From assembly GCA_025056355.1 (NCBI GenBank), contig JANWWI010000005.1, positions 29,354-93,353 on the forward strand: DNA of 64,000 nucleotides, read 5' to 3'. Under the pieces are notes generated by a model. That model made no database searches, was not told the origin of the DNA, and saw only the letters and a list, made by a program, of their open reading frames with translations. The translations under genes were made by a program, and so were the position numbers. The DNA is from Casimicrobiaceae bacterium (GTDB lineage Bacteria; Pseudomonadota; Gammaproteobacteria; Burkholderiales; Casimicrobiaceae). Each line of letters begins with the position of its first letter. Positions within the stretch are counted from its first letter, which is position 1. This document shows positions 9,037-19,076 of this stretch, piece after piece.

Positions 9037-9957
9037 ATGGCGAGCATGATGCGGATGTTGTTCGTGCCCCTCCTGCGATCCCTCGCCCTGTTCGGCGGTT
9101 TCGTTGGCCTTTCCGGTCTTGCGCATGCGCAGCTGTCCAATCCGTTTCTCTGGGAATTGAGCAAACCGGGCGCGCGCTCCACGGTCACGCTGTTTGGTTC
9201 GCTCCATGTGGGCCGAAGCGACTTCTACCCGCTCCCTGAGGCGGTCCAAAAGCGCTTCGAGGCGGCCAAAGTGCTTGCGGTGGAAGCTGATGTGCTCTTG
9301 CCGACCACCCAGCAGACCTGCGACCGCTTGGCGCGGACCGACCAGCCCCTGGAGAAGCAACTCCCGCCGGAAGACTTCGCGGCGCTTCAGGCCTATGTCC
9401 GCGCGGCCAACGTCCCGGCGCGCGCGATCGAAGGCAAAAAGCTCTGGATGGTCAACCTCGTGCTCACAGCCATCGAGCTCGCCCAACTCGGCGTCGATTT
9501 CAGCCGCGGGCTCGACATCTTCCTGCTCAACGCCGCACGCAACGCCGGCAAGCGGATTGTCGAAATCGAGGGCGCAGCCAGGCAGTGCGGTTCGCTCGCG
9601 CAAGCGAGCCAGGCCGAGGCGGTCGCAACCTTCCAGCGCTTTGTCGCTACTGTGCGCGAAAACCGCATGGAATCCCGCCTCAACGCCCTCATGGAACACT
9701 ACCGTGCGGGCGATGCGGCCAAGCTCGCCGAGGTCATCGCGGAAGAGTTCGGCACAAGTCCGCTGGGCCGCCAAGCACGGCAGCGCCTGTTTGAGGACCG
9801 CCACCCGCATATGGCCGAGGCGATCGACGCCCTGTTTGCCAAATCAGAACCGCATTTCGTCGTCGTCGGCGTCGGCCACCTGATCGGGCCCCGTTCCCTG
9901 TTCGACGAACTGGCCAAGCGCGGCATCACGGCGCGACGCGTGTCGAGTCAACCCTAG
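9037..9957 (+). CDS. TraB/GumN family protein
   Basis: A 306-residue protein with a signal peptide (a hydrophobic run ending in LAHAQ near residue 31). It has the TraB/GumN fold markers: GSLHVGRSDFYPLP near the N-terminus, a central helical region, and VVGVGHLIGPRSLFDEL near the C-terminus. The two GxLH/GxGH elements are the conserved His motifs of the family, which is related to metal-dependent peptidases (TIKI-like). It is probably periplasmic or secreted. Starts at 9046 or 9049 are also possible. The gene is head to head with ampG with almost no intergenic space. Cellular role unknown. Confidence 0.87.
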   Translation: MASMMRMLFVPLLRSLALFGGFVGLSGLAHAQLSNPFLWELSKPGARSTVTLFGSLHVGRSDFYPLPEAVQKRFEAAKVLAVEADVLLPTTQQTCDRLARTDQPLEKQLPPEDFAALQAYVRAANVPARAIEGKKLWMVNLVLTAIELAQLGVDFSRGLDIFLLNAARNAGKRIVEIEGAARQCGSLAQASQAEAVATFQRFVATVRENRMESRLNALMEHYRAGDAAKLAEVIAEEFGTSPLGRQARQRLFEDRHPHMAEAIDALFAKSEPHFVVVGVGHLIGPRSLFDELAKRGITARRVSSQP

Positions 9958-9995
9958 CCATCCTCCACGCCAGGGCGCGGAATCGCCCGCACGGG

Positions 9996-11396
9996 CTACC
10001 GAGCCAGCAAGGAGTTCGCCCCGCGAATGTCGGCCTCTCCAAGCGCGCCGACCGCTGCCCGCAGCCGCAGCTCGGCAAGGATCGCGTTGTAGCGTGCCGC
10101 GGCCAAATCCCGCTGTACCGCTGTTAGCTGTTGCTGCGCGTTGAGCACGTCGAGGTTAGTGCGCACGCCGACCTCGAGCCCGAGTTTCGTCGAAGCAAGC
10201 AAGGTCTCGGCACTCTTGAGCGCCTGCTGTTGGGCAGCCACCGACGCAATCCCGTTCACCACCCCCAAATAGGCCTGACGCGCAGCCAGTGCCGCGGTGC
10301 GCCTTGCGCTCTCCAGGTCGTTGCGAGCGCGTTCGACATTGGCCAGCGCCTCACGGATGCGGGATTCGACCGCGCCCGACAGATCCAGGGGCAAGCTGAA
10401 TTGCACGCCGATCTGACCCGAAGTCCCCCAACTGCCTCGGCTTGAGGTCGCGCTGCCGGTGTTTTGATAGTGCGTGGCCGAGGCCACCGCATCGAGCGTC
10501 CAGTCCTTACCCGCCTGCGCGCGCCGCACCTCGTATTCGGTCACGGCCAACGCCTGCTGGGCGAGCCGGACAGGATAGGCGTCACGCTCAGCACGCGTGA
10601 CCCAAGGCTCCATGTTGTCGGGGCTCGGACGAGCAAGCGAAATATCATCGCGCAAGGGTCGCAGGGACGTTTCGTAACGCCCCACGACGTTGCGTAGCGC
10701 CCAGCGGGCCCGCTCGAGTTCATTGCTTGCCGCAATTTCCTGCGCTTGCACTTGATCGAAACGGGCTTGTGCCTCGTTGGTGTCCACGATCGTGGCTGTG
10801 CCGACTTCGAAATTGCGCTTGGCAAAGGCCAGCTGCTCACTGACCGCTGCTTTCTGGGCCCGGACGAGGCGCAGGTTGTCCTCAGCCAGTAGCACGTCGA
10901 AGTACGCCTGGGCCGTGCGCAGCGCCACCTCTTGCTCCGCGGCCGCGACGGAGAGCTCGCCTAGACGGACAGAGGCCTCGGCCTGTTCGATGTTGACGCG
11001 CAGCGCCGTTCGTACGAGCGGTTTGGTGAGCTGCGCCGTGACGCTTCCGGAAAGGAACCCCCGATCGAACTGCCCGCCAAGCGCGGAGGGCAATCCGCGC
11101 AGATGCGTATCGGCGTAGTTGATGCTCGCCCCGGCGGTGACAGTGGCCGTAAAGCCCTCGGCGGCCCGCGCTTGAACGAGCCGTTCGCGTGACGCAGCAA
11201 GTGAAGCACGCGCGGCGGCAAGGGCCGGGTCCTGCTCGAGCGCCAGGCGGTAAAGCGTGAGCAAGTCGGCCGCTCGAAGCGGCATCACAGCGAATGCGGC
11301 CGCAGCGACGGCAAATGCACATGCACCCACGACGGACGTCCACCCGGCGCGCGGTCGGCATGTTCGCGCCCATCGCTGTGCTCTGACTGCGCGCAT
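9996..11396 (-). CDS. tolC: TolC family outer-membrane efflux channel
   Basis: A 466-residue protein from the ATG at 11396, which overlaps the stop codon of pcm by one base (TGATG), implying translational coupling. A signal peptide (FAVAAAAFAVMPLRAAD) is followed by the mature start LLTLYRLALEQDPALAAARA, the classic TolC N-terminus. Two long heptad-rich helical repeats follow (e.g. LRTAQAYFDVLLAEDNLRLV; ARQAYLGVVNG). The trimeric channel would link inner-membrane exporters to the outside. The pcm-tolC order is common in betaproteobacteria. The exporter partner is not adjacent; an adaptor-permease-ATPase set at 45-48 kb is one candidate in this window. Confidence 0.92.
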   Translation of the reverse strand: MRAVRAQRWARTCRPRAGWTSVVGACAFAVAAAAFAVMPLRAADLLTLYRLALEQDPALAAARASLAASRERLVQARAAEGFTATVTAGASINYADTHLRGLPSALGGQFDRGFLSGSVTAQLTKPLVRTALRVNIEQAEASVRLGELSVAAAEQEVALRTAQAYFDVLLAEDNLRLVRAQKAAVSEQLAFAKRNFEVGTATIVDTNEAQARFDQVQAQEIAASNELERARWALRNVVGRYETSLRPLRDDISLARPSPDNMEPWVTRAERDAYPVRLAQQALAVTEYEVRRAQAGKDWTLDAVASATHYQNTGSATSSRGSWGTSGQIGVQFSLPLDLSGAVESRIREALANVERARNDLESARRTAALAARQAYLGVVNGIASVAAQQQALKSAETLLASTKLGLEVGVRTNLDVLNAQQQLTAVQRDLAAARYNAILAELRLRAAVGALGEADIRGANSLLAR

Positions 11397-12073
11397 CAGA
11401 AGACGAACGTTTGCGCGCGCGGCGCATTGACAAGCGGTGCCACCCACGTCTCGAAGAGCCCCACCGAGTGGAGCGTTCCCGTCGATGTGCGCGTAAAGAG
11501 CGTGGCCGTCATCATGGGTGCTTTTCCGAGAATGGCAAACAGCTTGCCCTGCGCCGTGAGCTGTTGCTCGATCGCCTCGGGCAGCACTTCCATTGAGCCT
11601 GTGAAGACGATGACATCAAACGGCGCATGGCTCGAAAGGCCGCGTGAACCATCGCCCGTCAACAGCTCGACGTTCGAGACGCCCGCCCGCTTCAGGTTGG
11701 CCGCGGCAAACGCCGCCAGCGCGGGGTCGATCTCCACGCTAATCACTTGCGCACTGCGGGCTGCCAGCAGCGCCGTGAAGTATCCGCTGCCGGTGCCAAC
11801 CTCGAGCACGCGTTCCGAACCGCGCAGCCGCAGCTCCTGAAGCACGCGCGCTTCAAGCTTCGGCGGCCACATGCGCTCGGTGGCCGAAACCGGCGCTAGC
11901 GGGGTTTCCATGTCGACGAAGGCCAAAGCGCGCTGCTCCGGCGGAACGAACTGCTCGCGCTTGACTCGATAGAGCAAATCAAGCACGTCGGTATCGAGCA
12001 CGTTCCAGGGGCGGATTTGCTGCTCGACCATCTTGAAACGGCGCTCTTCGATGGTCTCGGGCGTTGCGGTCAT
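11396..12073 (-). CDS. pcm: protein-L-isoaspartate O-methyltransferase family protein
   Basis: A 225-residue class I methyltransferase. RFKMVEQQIRPWNVLD and FVPPEQRALAFVD are the usual PCMT N-terminal blocks. Motif I is VLEVGTGSGYFTALLA, followed by VISVEIDPALAAFA. The family repairs isoaspartyl residues using SAM; this tolC-linked paralogue type is annotated as PCMT but its activity is rarely tested. It is cytoplasmic and forms a two-gene unit with tolC. Confidence 0.87.
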   Translation of the reverse strand: MTATPETIEERRFKMVEQQIRPWNVLDTDVLDLLYRVKREQFVPPEQRALAFVDMETPLAPVSATERMWPPKLEARVLQELRLRGSERVLEVGTGSGYFTALLAARSAQVISVEIDPALAAFAAANLKRAGVSNVELLTGDGSRGLSSHAPFDVIVFTGSMEVLPEAIEQQLTAQGKLFAILGKAPMMTATLFTRTSTGTLHSVGLFETWVAPLVNAPRAQTFVF

Positions 12074-12379
12074 GGGAGAAAAACGCGAAAGCCGTCGTGA
12101 CGCGACGGCACGCGATGATTGTAGAGAGTCGCCCGTCCATCCGCGTCACAGGGCGCAAACGAGCGCGTGAGGCAGCGCATCGGCCAGCAAGCTTTGGCGC
12201 CAGAGCCAGACCCACACGCAGTGGCCAGATAAAATATGAGGTTTGCTTAGCAAGCCCCTCGCATCGCGATCGCGGCCGATGCCGCTTCGGCGCGAAGCCT
12301 CGACGTCGGTCATCGCGTCTTGCCGCGCGCCGCGGGAGAGTTCTCGACGGTCTTTTCGCAACTTCAAGGAAGCGTTCGC
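12074..12379. other. pcm-rpoD divergent intergenic region
   Basis: 306 bp between the divergent starts of pcm and rpoD hold no convincing ORF. The DNA near 12225-12245 is locally AT-rich with a TAAAAT at 12230-12235 that could serve as a -10 for rpoD, but I see no good -35 at 17 bp. A purine-rich AAGGAAG ribosome site lies at 12366-12372. No rpsU or dnaG is upstream, so rpoD is not in the classical macromolecular synthesis operon. Confidence 0.5.
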
Positions 12380-14752
12380 ATGGCCACCAGCAAGTCGAAG
12401 AATACGAGTCCGGCCAAAACCTCTTCTCGCCGCAAACCGACGGGAAAATCGACTGAACGTTCGGCACCCAAACACCAACGCCGCTCGACCAAGACGACTT
12501 CCAGCACTGGCACACGCAACCGCTCGGCAGCGGCCGCCAAGACGCAACAATCGAAGGCGACGCCCACGCCGAAAGCTCAGTCCACGACGCGGCCGTTAGC
12601 GTCGAAGACGCCGGAAAACACGCGCAGCACAAGCAGCGGGGAGTCGAATGCTCGACCTCGCGCTGAAACGTCGGCCGCGCGGTCAGGCGCGAAGCAACGA
12701 GCGGCGGACAAAGCGTCGGCGGCGCCAGCGCGCTCTCAGGAAAACGCGACGGTTCCTCGCTCCGAGCAGTCGGCTGAGATGACTGTGGCACCGGCGCCCG
12801 CGCGGAAGGCGGAGATCGATCCGCAAACGGGCAAACCGAAAACACGCAAGCAGCTGCTTCTGGAGAAAAAACAACAACAGCTTCTTGAGTCACTTGCGCC
12901 ACTGCCGACCGTGGACGCTGAAACGCGACGCCTGCGTCTCAAGCAGCTCATCACGCTTGGCAAGGATCGCGGCTATCTGACCTACGCCGAGATCAATGAC
13001 CACTTACCGGACGATCTGGTCGACGCAGACGCCATCGAAAGCGTCGTTGCGATGATCAACGACATGGGCATCAAGGTCTACGATGAGGCGCCGCCGGCCG
13101 AAGAGATGATCATCACGGAGACGGCCGTCCCCGTAGCCGATGATGTGGCCGAGGAGGCCGAGCAAGCGATCTCGCAACTCGACAACGAATTCGGCCGCAC
13201 CACGGATCCCGTGCGCATGTACATGCGCGAAATGGGCAGTGTTGAGCTGCTCACGCGCGAGGGCGAGATCGAAATCGCCAAGCGCATCGAAGAGGGTCTC
13301 AAACACATGGTGCAGGCGATCTCGGCGTGCCCCATGACGATTTCAGAGATCCTTGCCCTGGCCGACAAGATCGAACGCGACGAGATCCCGGTCGATGACG
13401 TCGTCGATGGCATCGCTGGGCTTGAGGAGCCGACCCCGCAGGTCGCGGTGCCTGCCGGCTCCGACGAGGAGGGAGGCGACGATGTGCCCGAAGACGACGC
13501 CGAGGACGAAGCGGCTTCAGCCGCTTTGTCTGCGGAAATGCTGGCCAAGCTCAAGGCGTTGTCTCTCGAAAAATTTGCCCGGATCCGTCGCCTCCACGAG
13601 CGGCTTCTCGCTCAGATCGCGGCGGGCGGTTACAAGTCGGATGCTTACAACCGCACGCAGAAGAAGCTCTCGCAAGAGATGATGGACATCCGCTTTTCGG
13701 CCAAGATCGTCGAGCAGCTGTGCGACTCCGTGCGCAGCGAAATCGAGGCCATCCGCAAGCATGAGGGGCAAATCCAGGAGCTCATGGTGCAGAAGTGCGG
13801 CATGCCGCGCGAGCACTTTTTGAAGCTCTTCCCGCAGAAAGCGCTCGACCTTCGTTGGGTGGATCGAGAGATTGCGGCCGAGCGACCCTACAGCGCGGCA
13901 CTTGCCAAGCATCGCCAGGCCATCGTCGAACAGCAGGAAGCCTTGATTGGGCGTCAGAATAAAGTCGGCGTGCCAATCCCCGACTTCAAGGAAATCTACA
14001 AACAGATGTCCTCGGGGGAAGCCAAAGCACGCAAGGCCAAGAAGGAGATGACAGCGGCGAATTTGCGCTTGGTGATCTCCATTGCCAAGAAGTACACGAA
14101 CCGCGGGTTGCAATTCCTCGACCTGATCCAGGAAGGCAACATCGGCCTCATGAAGGCGGTCGACAAATTCGAGTTCCGGCGCGGTTTCAAGTTTTCGACC
14201 TATGCGACCTGGTGGATTCGACAGGCTATCACGCGCTCGATCGCCGATCAGGCGCGCACTATCCGTATTCCGGTGCACATGATCGAGACGATCAACAAGA
14301 TGAACCGCATCTCGCGGCAAATCTTGCAAGAAACCGGTCAAGAGCCTGACGCTCCGACGCTCGCCGCGGCGATGGACATGCCGGAAGACAAGATCCGGAA
14401 GATCATGAAGATCAGCAAAGAGCCGATCTCCATGGAAACCCCGATTGGCGACGACGAGGATTCGCACCTCGGAGATTTCATCGAAGACACGACGACCATC
14501 TCGCCCGTCGATGCCGCGGTTCAACAAAGCCTACGCGAAGTTTGCAAGGAAGTGCTCGATACGCTCACGCCGCGCGAAGCGAAAGTGTTGCGGATGCGCT
14601 TCGGGATCGAAATGAACACAGACCACACGCTCGAGGAAGTCGGCAAGCAGTTCGACGTGACGCGCGAGCGAATCCGACAGATCGAAGCCAAGGCGCTACG
14701 CAAACTGCGTCATCCGAGCCGCGCGGAGCGCCTCAAGGGCTTCGTGGTCTGA
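12380..14752 (+). CDS. rpoD: RNA polymerase sigma factor RpoD (sigma-70)
   Basis: A 790-residue primary sigma factor. The ATG at 12380 is chosen because AAGGAAG precedes it; the frame is open 60 bp further upstream. Residues 1 to about 155 are a Lys/Arg/Ser/Thr/Ala-rich low-complexity extension. Region 1.1 follows ([20 protein letters not shown]), then 1.2 ([20 protein letters not shown]) and an acidic non-conserved region. Region 2 has [19 protein letters not shown] and [20 protein letters not shown] for -10 recognition and melting. Region 3 follows, and region 4.2 has [20 protein letters not shown] for -35 recognition. All core motifs are intact. It directs housekeeping transcription. A tRNA-Ile gene follows on the same strand. 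Confidence 0.97.
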   Translation: MATSKSKNTSPAKTSSRRKPTGKSTERSAPKHQRRSTKTTSSTGTRNRSAAAAKTQQSKATPTPKAQSTTRPLASKTPENTRSTSSGESNARPRAETSAARSGAKQRAADKASAAPARSQENATVPRSEQSAEMTVAPAPARKAEIDPQTGKPKTRKQLLLEKKQQQLLESLAPLPTVDAETRRLRLKQLITLGKDRGYLTYAEINDHLPDDLVDADAIESVVAMINDMGIKVYDEAPPAEEMIITETAVPVADDVAEEAEQAISQLDNEFGRTTDPVRMYMREMGSVELLTREGEIEIAKRIEEGLKHMVQAISACPMTISEILALADKIERDEIPVDDVVDGIAGLEEPTPQVAVPAGSDEEGGDDVPEDDAEDEAASAALSAEMLAKLKALSLEKFARIRRLHERLLAQIAAGGYKSDAYNRTQKKLSQEMMDIRFSAKIVEQLCDSVRSEIEAIRKHEGQIQELMVQKCGMPREHFLKLFPQKALDLRWVDREIAAERPYSAALAKHRQAIVEQQEALIGRQNKVGVPIPDFKEIYKQMSSGEAKARKAKKEMTAANLRLVISIAKKYTNRGLQFLDLIQEGNIGLMKAVDKFEFRRGFKFSTYATWWIRQAITRSIADQARTIRIPVHMIETINKMNRISRQILQETGQEPDAPTLAAAMDMPEDKIRKIMKISKEPISMETPIGDDEDSHLGDFIEDTTTISPVDAAVQQSLREVCKEVLDTLTPREAKVLRMRFGIEMNTDHTLEEVGKQFDVTRERIRQIEAKALRKLRHPSRAERLKGFVV

Positions 14753-14864
14753 TCGCTCGACGGCCCGCTGCCCGCGCGCCTGTGCGGGTTCAGGCGAGGC
14801 GACGCGCGAGGACGTGTATGGAAATACACGACGAGTGCGGCAACGAAGCATCAACCCGCACAGG

Positions 14865-14938
<74 letters not shown>

Positions 14939-14980
14939 CCCCCTCGCACCGATCCGATCAGGCAACCACCGTCCCCTCGG

Positions 14981-15200
14981 GCGCTTGCCGCGCCCGCACA
15001 GGGGACTCGCGCGAGGCTCCGACTCATCGCCTCGCGCTCCCTTGGTCGCCGGTATCGAATCCAACACGGCCCACCCCCTCGAGCCGATCAAGCAAGACCA
15101 CCTTCGTCCCCTTGGGGCGCTCCGCGCGCCCGCACAGGGGACTCCGCGCGAGGCTCCGACTCATCGCTCGTTTGGCCGGTCCGGGCTCGCCTCTGAGTGC
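14981..15200 (+). repeat. degenerate tandem copies of the tRNA-Ile locus
   Basis: Downstream of the tRNA the sequence recurs at about 135-136 bp spacing. At 15038-15075 there is a copy of the tRNA 3' half (TTGGTCGCCGGTATCGAATC, then CCAACACGGCCCACCCCCTC) with small indels. GCCCGCACAGGGGACTC recurs at about 14992 and 15128, followed each time by CGCGAGGCTCCGACTCATCG. The copies lack a foldable 5' half, so they are not functional tRNAs. They look like repeated duplications or integration scars at the tRNA 3' end. The last unit overlaps the 3' end of the YbhN-type gene. Confidence 0.6.
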
Positions 15201-16441
15201 CCCAACGAGCCATCGCCCGGGGCGGGTTTGAGCGGACAAGCCGGTTCGGACTTCGATGCAGCAACGCTGAATTGCCGTTTTTCGAAGTAGAGGATGACCG
15301 GCACCGAAAGCGCGAGCGGAATCAGCAGGTAGAGGAGTCGCCAGACGAACAGAGCCGCCACAACGGCGGTTGGCGCCATTCCCGGCATGACGGCGAGAAA
15401 GACCGCCTCCATGACCCCGACCCCGCCAGGCACCTGCGAGAGCAACCCCGCAGAAAACGAAAGGAGAAAGGCGCCCAGAACGATGAAATAACCGGGGTTG
15501 CCCTGCTCGGGCAGGGCGAAGTAGATGATGCCCGCAGCCCCGAGAATTTCCAGCGGAGCCGCCACCACCTGGCGCAACGTCACGGGCAGGCGCGGGTACA
15601 TCAGCTCGACCCGCCCGATGTGAACCGGCCGAAAGTGCAACCACGAACCGAGCACGTAGAGCACGCAGAGCACGAGCAGCGTCACGCCGATGGCTCGAAT
15701 GACCCAGCTCGGCCAGGCAAGCGGCGGGAATAGCTCCCCTAGCGGCCCCACCACGTGCGGCGCCAGCGTGAACACAAGCCCGAGCAACAGCATCGAGCCG
15801 TAGACAAACGTGTAGGTACAGATCGCCACCAGGATGGCCACCTCCGCCGCTGTGAGGCCTTTGGCCATGTAAGCTCGCAAACGCACCATCCCACCCGAAA
15901 GCACCGAAGCGCCAATGTTGTGCCCCAAGGCATACGTGACAAACGAGCTCGCGGCGATGTAGAGCCAAGAGATGCCCTTTTCTTTGCGCAGGTGGATCAG
16001 TGCGATGCGGTCGTACCAAGCAAGCGCCGCATAGGCCACCAGGGTTGACAACCCCGCCATGACATAGCCTGAGGCAGGGATTTCGCCGAGGCGCTCGGCA
16101 ATCGCCAGCGCGATCACCCGCAGATCGCTCCAGAGGTTGCCCGCATCGAGTAAGGCGCGCACGGTTGCGTCGCCTGAGACCTCCTGCTCGAGCTTGCGAT
16201 AAAGCAAATCGAGCGACCAGACGACGGCAATCAGCCCGAGCAACGGCCAAAACGCGGCGGAGAGACGACGCCGCCACGTCACGCTCGGAGAAACGTCGGG
16301 ATTGGAACGGATAGCGACCTCCACGAGAAAGCTGTCGCGGCCTCCTCTGTCGGGCGCCAACGGACGAGCTTGGCACGCCAAAAGCGGCGGGGGCTGCGGA
16401 CCATGGCGCGATCCCGTACCGCTTCGCTCATGACGGATCAC
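15161..16441 (-). CDS. YbhN/UPF0104 (lysylphosphatidylglycerol synthase TM region-like) membrane protein
   Basis: A protein of up to 426 residues with about eight membrane helices. It contains the UPF0104 pattern: WLYIAASSFVTYALGHNIGA followed by SVLSGGMVRLRAY, then GLLSQVPGGVGVMEAVFLAV near the C-terminus. Those segments align with the flippase domain of MprF. The start is uncertain: GTG at 16441 gives a long polar N-terminus, and GTG at 16324 is an alternative just before VTWRRRLSAAFWPLLGL. The last residues (after KPAPGDGS) read through the degenerate tRNA repeat, so the natural C-terminus may have been altered. The likely role is lipid handling or flipping in the inner membrane; substrate unknown. 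Confidence 0.8.
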   Translation of the reverse strand: MIRHERSGTGSRHGPQPPPLLACQARPLAPDRGGRDSFLVEVAIRSNPDVSPSVTWRRRLSAAFWPLLGLIAVVWSLDLLYRKLEQEVSGDATVRALLDAGNLWSDLRVIALAIAERLGEIPASGYVMAGLSTLVAYAALAWYDRIALIHLRKEKGISWLYIAASSFVTYALGHNIGASVLSGGMVRLRAYMAKGLTAAEVAILVAICTYTFVYGSMLLLGLVFTLAPHVVGPLGELFPPLAWPSWVIRAIGVTLLVLCVLYVLGSWLHFRPVHIGRVELMYPRLPVTLRQVVAAPLEILGAAGIIYFALPEQGNPGYFIVLGAFLLSFSAGLLSQVPGGVGVMEAVFLAVMPGMAPTAVVAALFVWRLLYLLIPLALSVPVILYFEKRQFSVAASKSEPACPLKPAPGDGSLGHSEASPDRPNER

Positions 16442-16517
16442 AGGCTAGTATAGGCAGCGCCTTCTCTTCTATCTATCCAAGGCGGCCATCCAAGGGCCCC
16501 AGCGCCAGGATCGTTGC

Positions 16518-17594
16518 ATGCCCCGACCGATTGTGGCCACGATTGATCGATCCGCGCTCACGGCAAATCTGCTGCGCGTGCGGAGATTGTGCAAAAAAGC
16601 GCGTATCTACGCCGTGGTCAAGGCCGATGCCTACGGACACGGTCTGGCCACAGCCCTCGAGGCCTTCGCTTCAGCAGACGGGATTGCACTCGTCGAAATC
16701 GAGCGCGCAATCGAAGCGCGTGAGCGCGGTTGGCGGGGCCCGATACTGTTGCTTGAAGGCTGCTTTTCGCCCCTCGACTGGCAGGCCGCCTCGGAACACC
16801 GCCTGGAGGTCGTGGTGCATTGCGAGGAACAACTGGCGATGCTTGAAGCCACGGCGCTGTCACGGCGCATCGGCGTTCACGTGAAAGTGAATTCCGGAAT
16901 GAACCGACTCGGGTTTCCTTGCGCTCGCGTTCGTGACGTGGTCAGGCAACTCACGGTCAATGCCGCAGTCAGCGATATCGTGCTCATGACGCACTTTGCT
17001 CGCGCCGACGAGCCGGACGGTTACGTCGAACAGCTCCGGCGCTTTCGCGAAGCCACTGCGGGACTGCCCTACCCGTGTAGCTTGGCAAACTCGGCCGCGT
17101 GCTTCGATTTCGATCGCGTCGGCGGGGAGTTCGTTCGCCCGGGCATCATGCTCTATGGCGCAACCCCGTTTGCGCAGCCTGAGCGCAGCGCCGCCGCGCT
17201 CGGACTCCGGCCCGCGATGCGTTTGACCACGCAGGTGATCGCCATCCAGTCGATCGGCCCTGGCGATGCCGTCGGGTATGGGGGCACCTATGTGGCCAAA
17301 CGCGCCGAGCGCATCGCCATCATCGCCGCTGGATACGCCGACGGCTATCCGCGCCACGCCCCAACGGGCACGCCCGTGCTGGTCGGCGGAGCGCGAGCCA
17401 GACTCGTCGGGCGCGTCTCGATGGACAAGATCGCTGCGGATGTCACCGACCTGCCGCTTGTCACAGTGGGCAGCGAGGTCGAGCTCTTCGGACCCAACCT
17501 GCCGGTCGATGAGGTGGCACAGGCGGCCGGAACCATTGGCTACCAACTGCTCACCGCTGTGGCTGCCCGCGTGCCGCGGCGCGTGCTAGGCTAA
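16518..17594 (+). CDS. alr: alanine racemase
   Basis: A 358-residue fold-type III PLP enzyme. VVKADAYGHG near residue 35 carries the PLP-binding Lys. The TIM-barrel strands include VHVKVNSGMNRLGF. The C-terminal beta domain has GYADGYPR and VGRVSMDKIAADVTDL. The conserved Tyr of the second catalytic half is seen in RPGIMLYGATPF at about residue 213. It interconverts L- and D-alanine for peptidoglycan. The ATG at 16518 has a CAGGA site upstream. It is transcribed divergently from the YbhN-type gene and converges on glk. Confidence 0.96.
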   Translation: MPRPIVATIDRSALTANLLRVRRLCKKARIYAVVKADAYGHGLATALEAFASADGIALVEIERAIEARERGWRGPILLLEGCFSPLDWQAASEHRLEVVVHCEEQLAMLEATALSRRIGVHVKVNSGMNRLGFPCARVRDVVRQLTVNAAVSDIVLMTHFARADEPDGYVEQLRRFREATAGLPYPCSLANSAACFDFDRVGGEFVRPGIMLYGATPFAQPERSAAALGLRPAMRLTTQVIAIQSIGPGDAVGYGGTYVAKRAERIAIIAAGYADGYPRHAPTGTPVLVGGARARLVGRVSMDKIAADVTDLPLVTVGSEVELFGPNLPVDEVAQAAGTIGYQLLTAVAARVPRRVLG

Positions 17595-17610
17595 AACGAA
17601 CCGTTGAGCT

Positions 17611-18590
17611 TCAAGCCTCCGCGGTCGAGAGCAAACCGTCCAGCGCGCGCGCCGCCCCCTGCAACGCGGCCAGTTCGTCGAGGATCCAGTAGGTGGGAAT
17701 TGCAACCAGCCATGGGCTCAGCCGCCCTTTGGCCTCAAAGCCCTCGCGAAAGCGCCCCCAGTCAAAAAGCGATCCCAAGCGATGAAAGACGCCCCCACCC
17801 ACGTACACACCCCCCCGCGCGCGCCAAGCGTCAAGGCTGCGTTGCCCGCCACAACGCCGAGAAAAAATGCAAACAGTGCCACGGCCTCCGTACAAATCGG
17901 ATCGCCCTGTCGCGCTCCTTCGGTGACCTCGCTCGGCTCGGCATATTCAGGCGCGGGACGTCCGTCGATCAAGGCGAGGGCTTGCGCCGTGTTGAGCAAA
18001 CCGGCGCCACTGAGAACCCGCTCCGCGGACACGTGGCCGAAGCGTCGTTGCAGGCAGGCAATCAGCGCCCACTGACGGTCGCTGGTTGCGGGCAAGGTCA
18101 CATGGCCACCCTGCCCCGGCACCACGATCCAGCTTCCAGCTCCCGTGGGCACGAGCGAAGCAAGCCCGAGCCCCGTGCCGGGACCTAGCACCACGATCGG
18201 CCGTGTCAGATCGGGCGTGCTTCCGCCCATGAGCTTGCGCTGCCGCTCATCGAGCAGTGGAACGGCATTGGCCAGCGCCGCGAAATCGTTGATCGCCCAG
18301 ATCCGATCGACGCCGAGCGCTCGCCCGAGTGCGCGCAGCGAGAAACGCCACTGCGCGTTGGTCAGCTGGACTTCATCACCCTCGAGGGCGCTGGCCACGC
18401 CGAGGCAAATCGCCGCCGGCGCTGGCAGGCCGTGCTCGGCCAGATAGTGCCGAAGGAGCGCAAGCGGCGTTGGAAAGTCGCAGAGCCGATACGTGCTGAT
18501 GGCGCGAAGCGCCGCACCCCGAGCATCCTGCCAGGCCAGGCGCGCTCGCGTCCCGCCGATGTCGCCCACTAACCGCGCCTCGGCATTCAT
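17611..18590 (-). pseudogene. glk: glucokinase, frameshifted near the C-terminus
   Basis: The 5' part encodes a Glk-family (hexokinase fold) glucokinase: LVGDIGGTRARLAW at the ATP-phosphate loop, VASALEGDEVQLTNAQW, INDFAALANAVPLL with the catalytic Asp region, and LGPGTGLGLASLV. The frame then runs out after LTLGARGG, while the next frame supplies VYVGGGVFHRLGSLFDW to LLSTAEA, the normal Glk C-terminus. The break falls at a run of seven G followed by TGTG (reverse strand, about 17805-17816). Removing one TG or adding one G restores the protein. It may be a real phase-variable or inactivating frameshift, or a sequencing error. ATG at 18590 fits the family; 18626 is an alternative. Confidence 0.8.
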
Positions 18591-19076
18591 CGCGATCCGA
18601 GGCTGTTTCGCGCTTGTTTGATTCATCGCATGGCAAAAGTCGTGACCCGAGGAGCTCAGCAGCGATCGGGCAGTCACGGAGCGTACGGGAAAGCCCGTCG
18701 TTGCGCGAGTGCTGCCGGCCACACGGACACGTCGACACGAAGCAGCAGCGCCCGCGGTTGCGCACGGGGCCGGCCGAGCTCGCCTGGAAGCGCTTCAGAA
18801 CCGAGTCGCCTCATGGCGCGCCAAGCGGCGCTCCGAGCACGTCGCTCTCGTTCGAGCGAAACGCTTTGCGCACTCGGTCGACAAACCGGTGCCCCGGCCC
18901 CGAAAGCTCGCCGCGAGGCGTGGCGCGCCGTCCTCACGAAGATAATCCGGCCAATTCCTCGCTCCTCGGGATCGCGCGCGCCGCAACGCCTCCTCGGGTC
19001 GACCTTCGACCGTGTCGGCCCCTCGGGCATGCGTCGTGCGAGGCGATCACGGATGCCCGCTCGCTGAGCCTCACTC
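18591..19076. other. intergenic region without recognisable gene
   Basis: About 490 bp between the divergent glk and the antiporter gene. All frames are partly open because of high GC, but the translations are Arg/Ala/Ser-rich with no family resemblance and no good ribosome sites. I see no terminator or RNA. It could contain the remains of a decayed gene, but nothing supports a specific call. Confidence 0.45.

Noticed and set aside
9028..9810. In-frame N-terminal extension of ampG (261 codons)
   Set aside because: It is antisense to the TraB/GumN-like gene and not similar to AmpG; the true start is the ATG at 9027.
14813..14830. Hairpin between rpoD and tRNA-Ile as a terminator
   Set aside because: A perfect 7-bp stem with GGAA loop but no T tract; more likely a processing or structural element.
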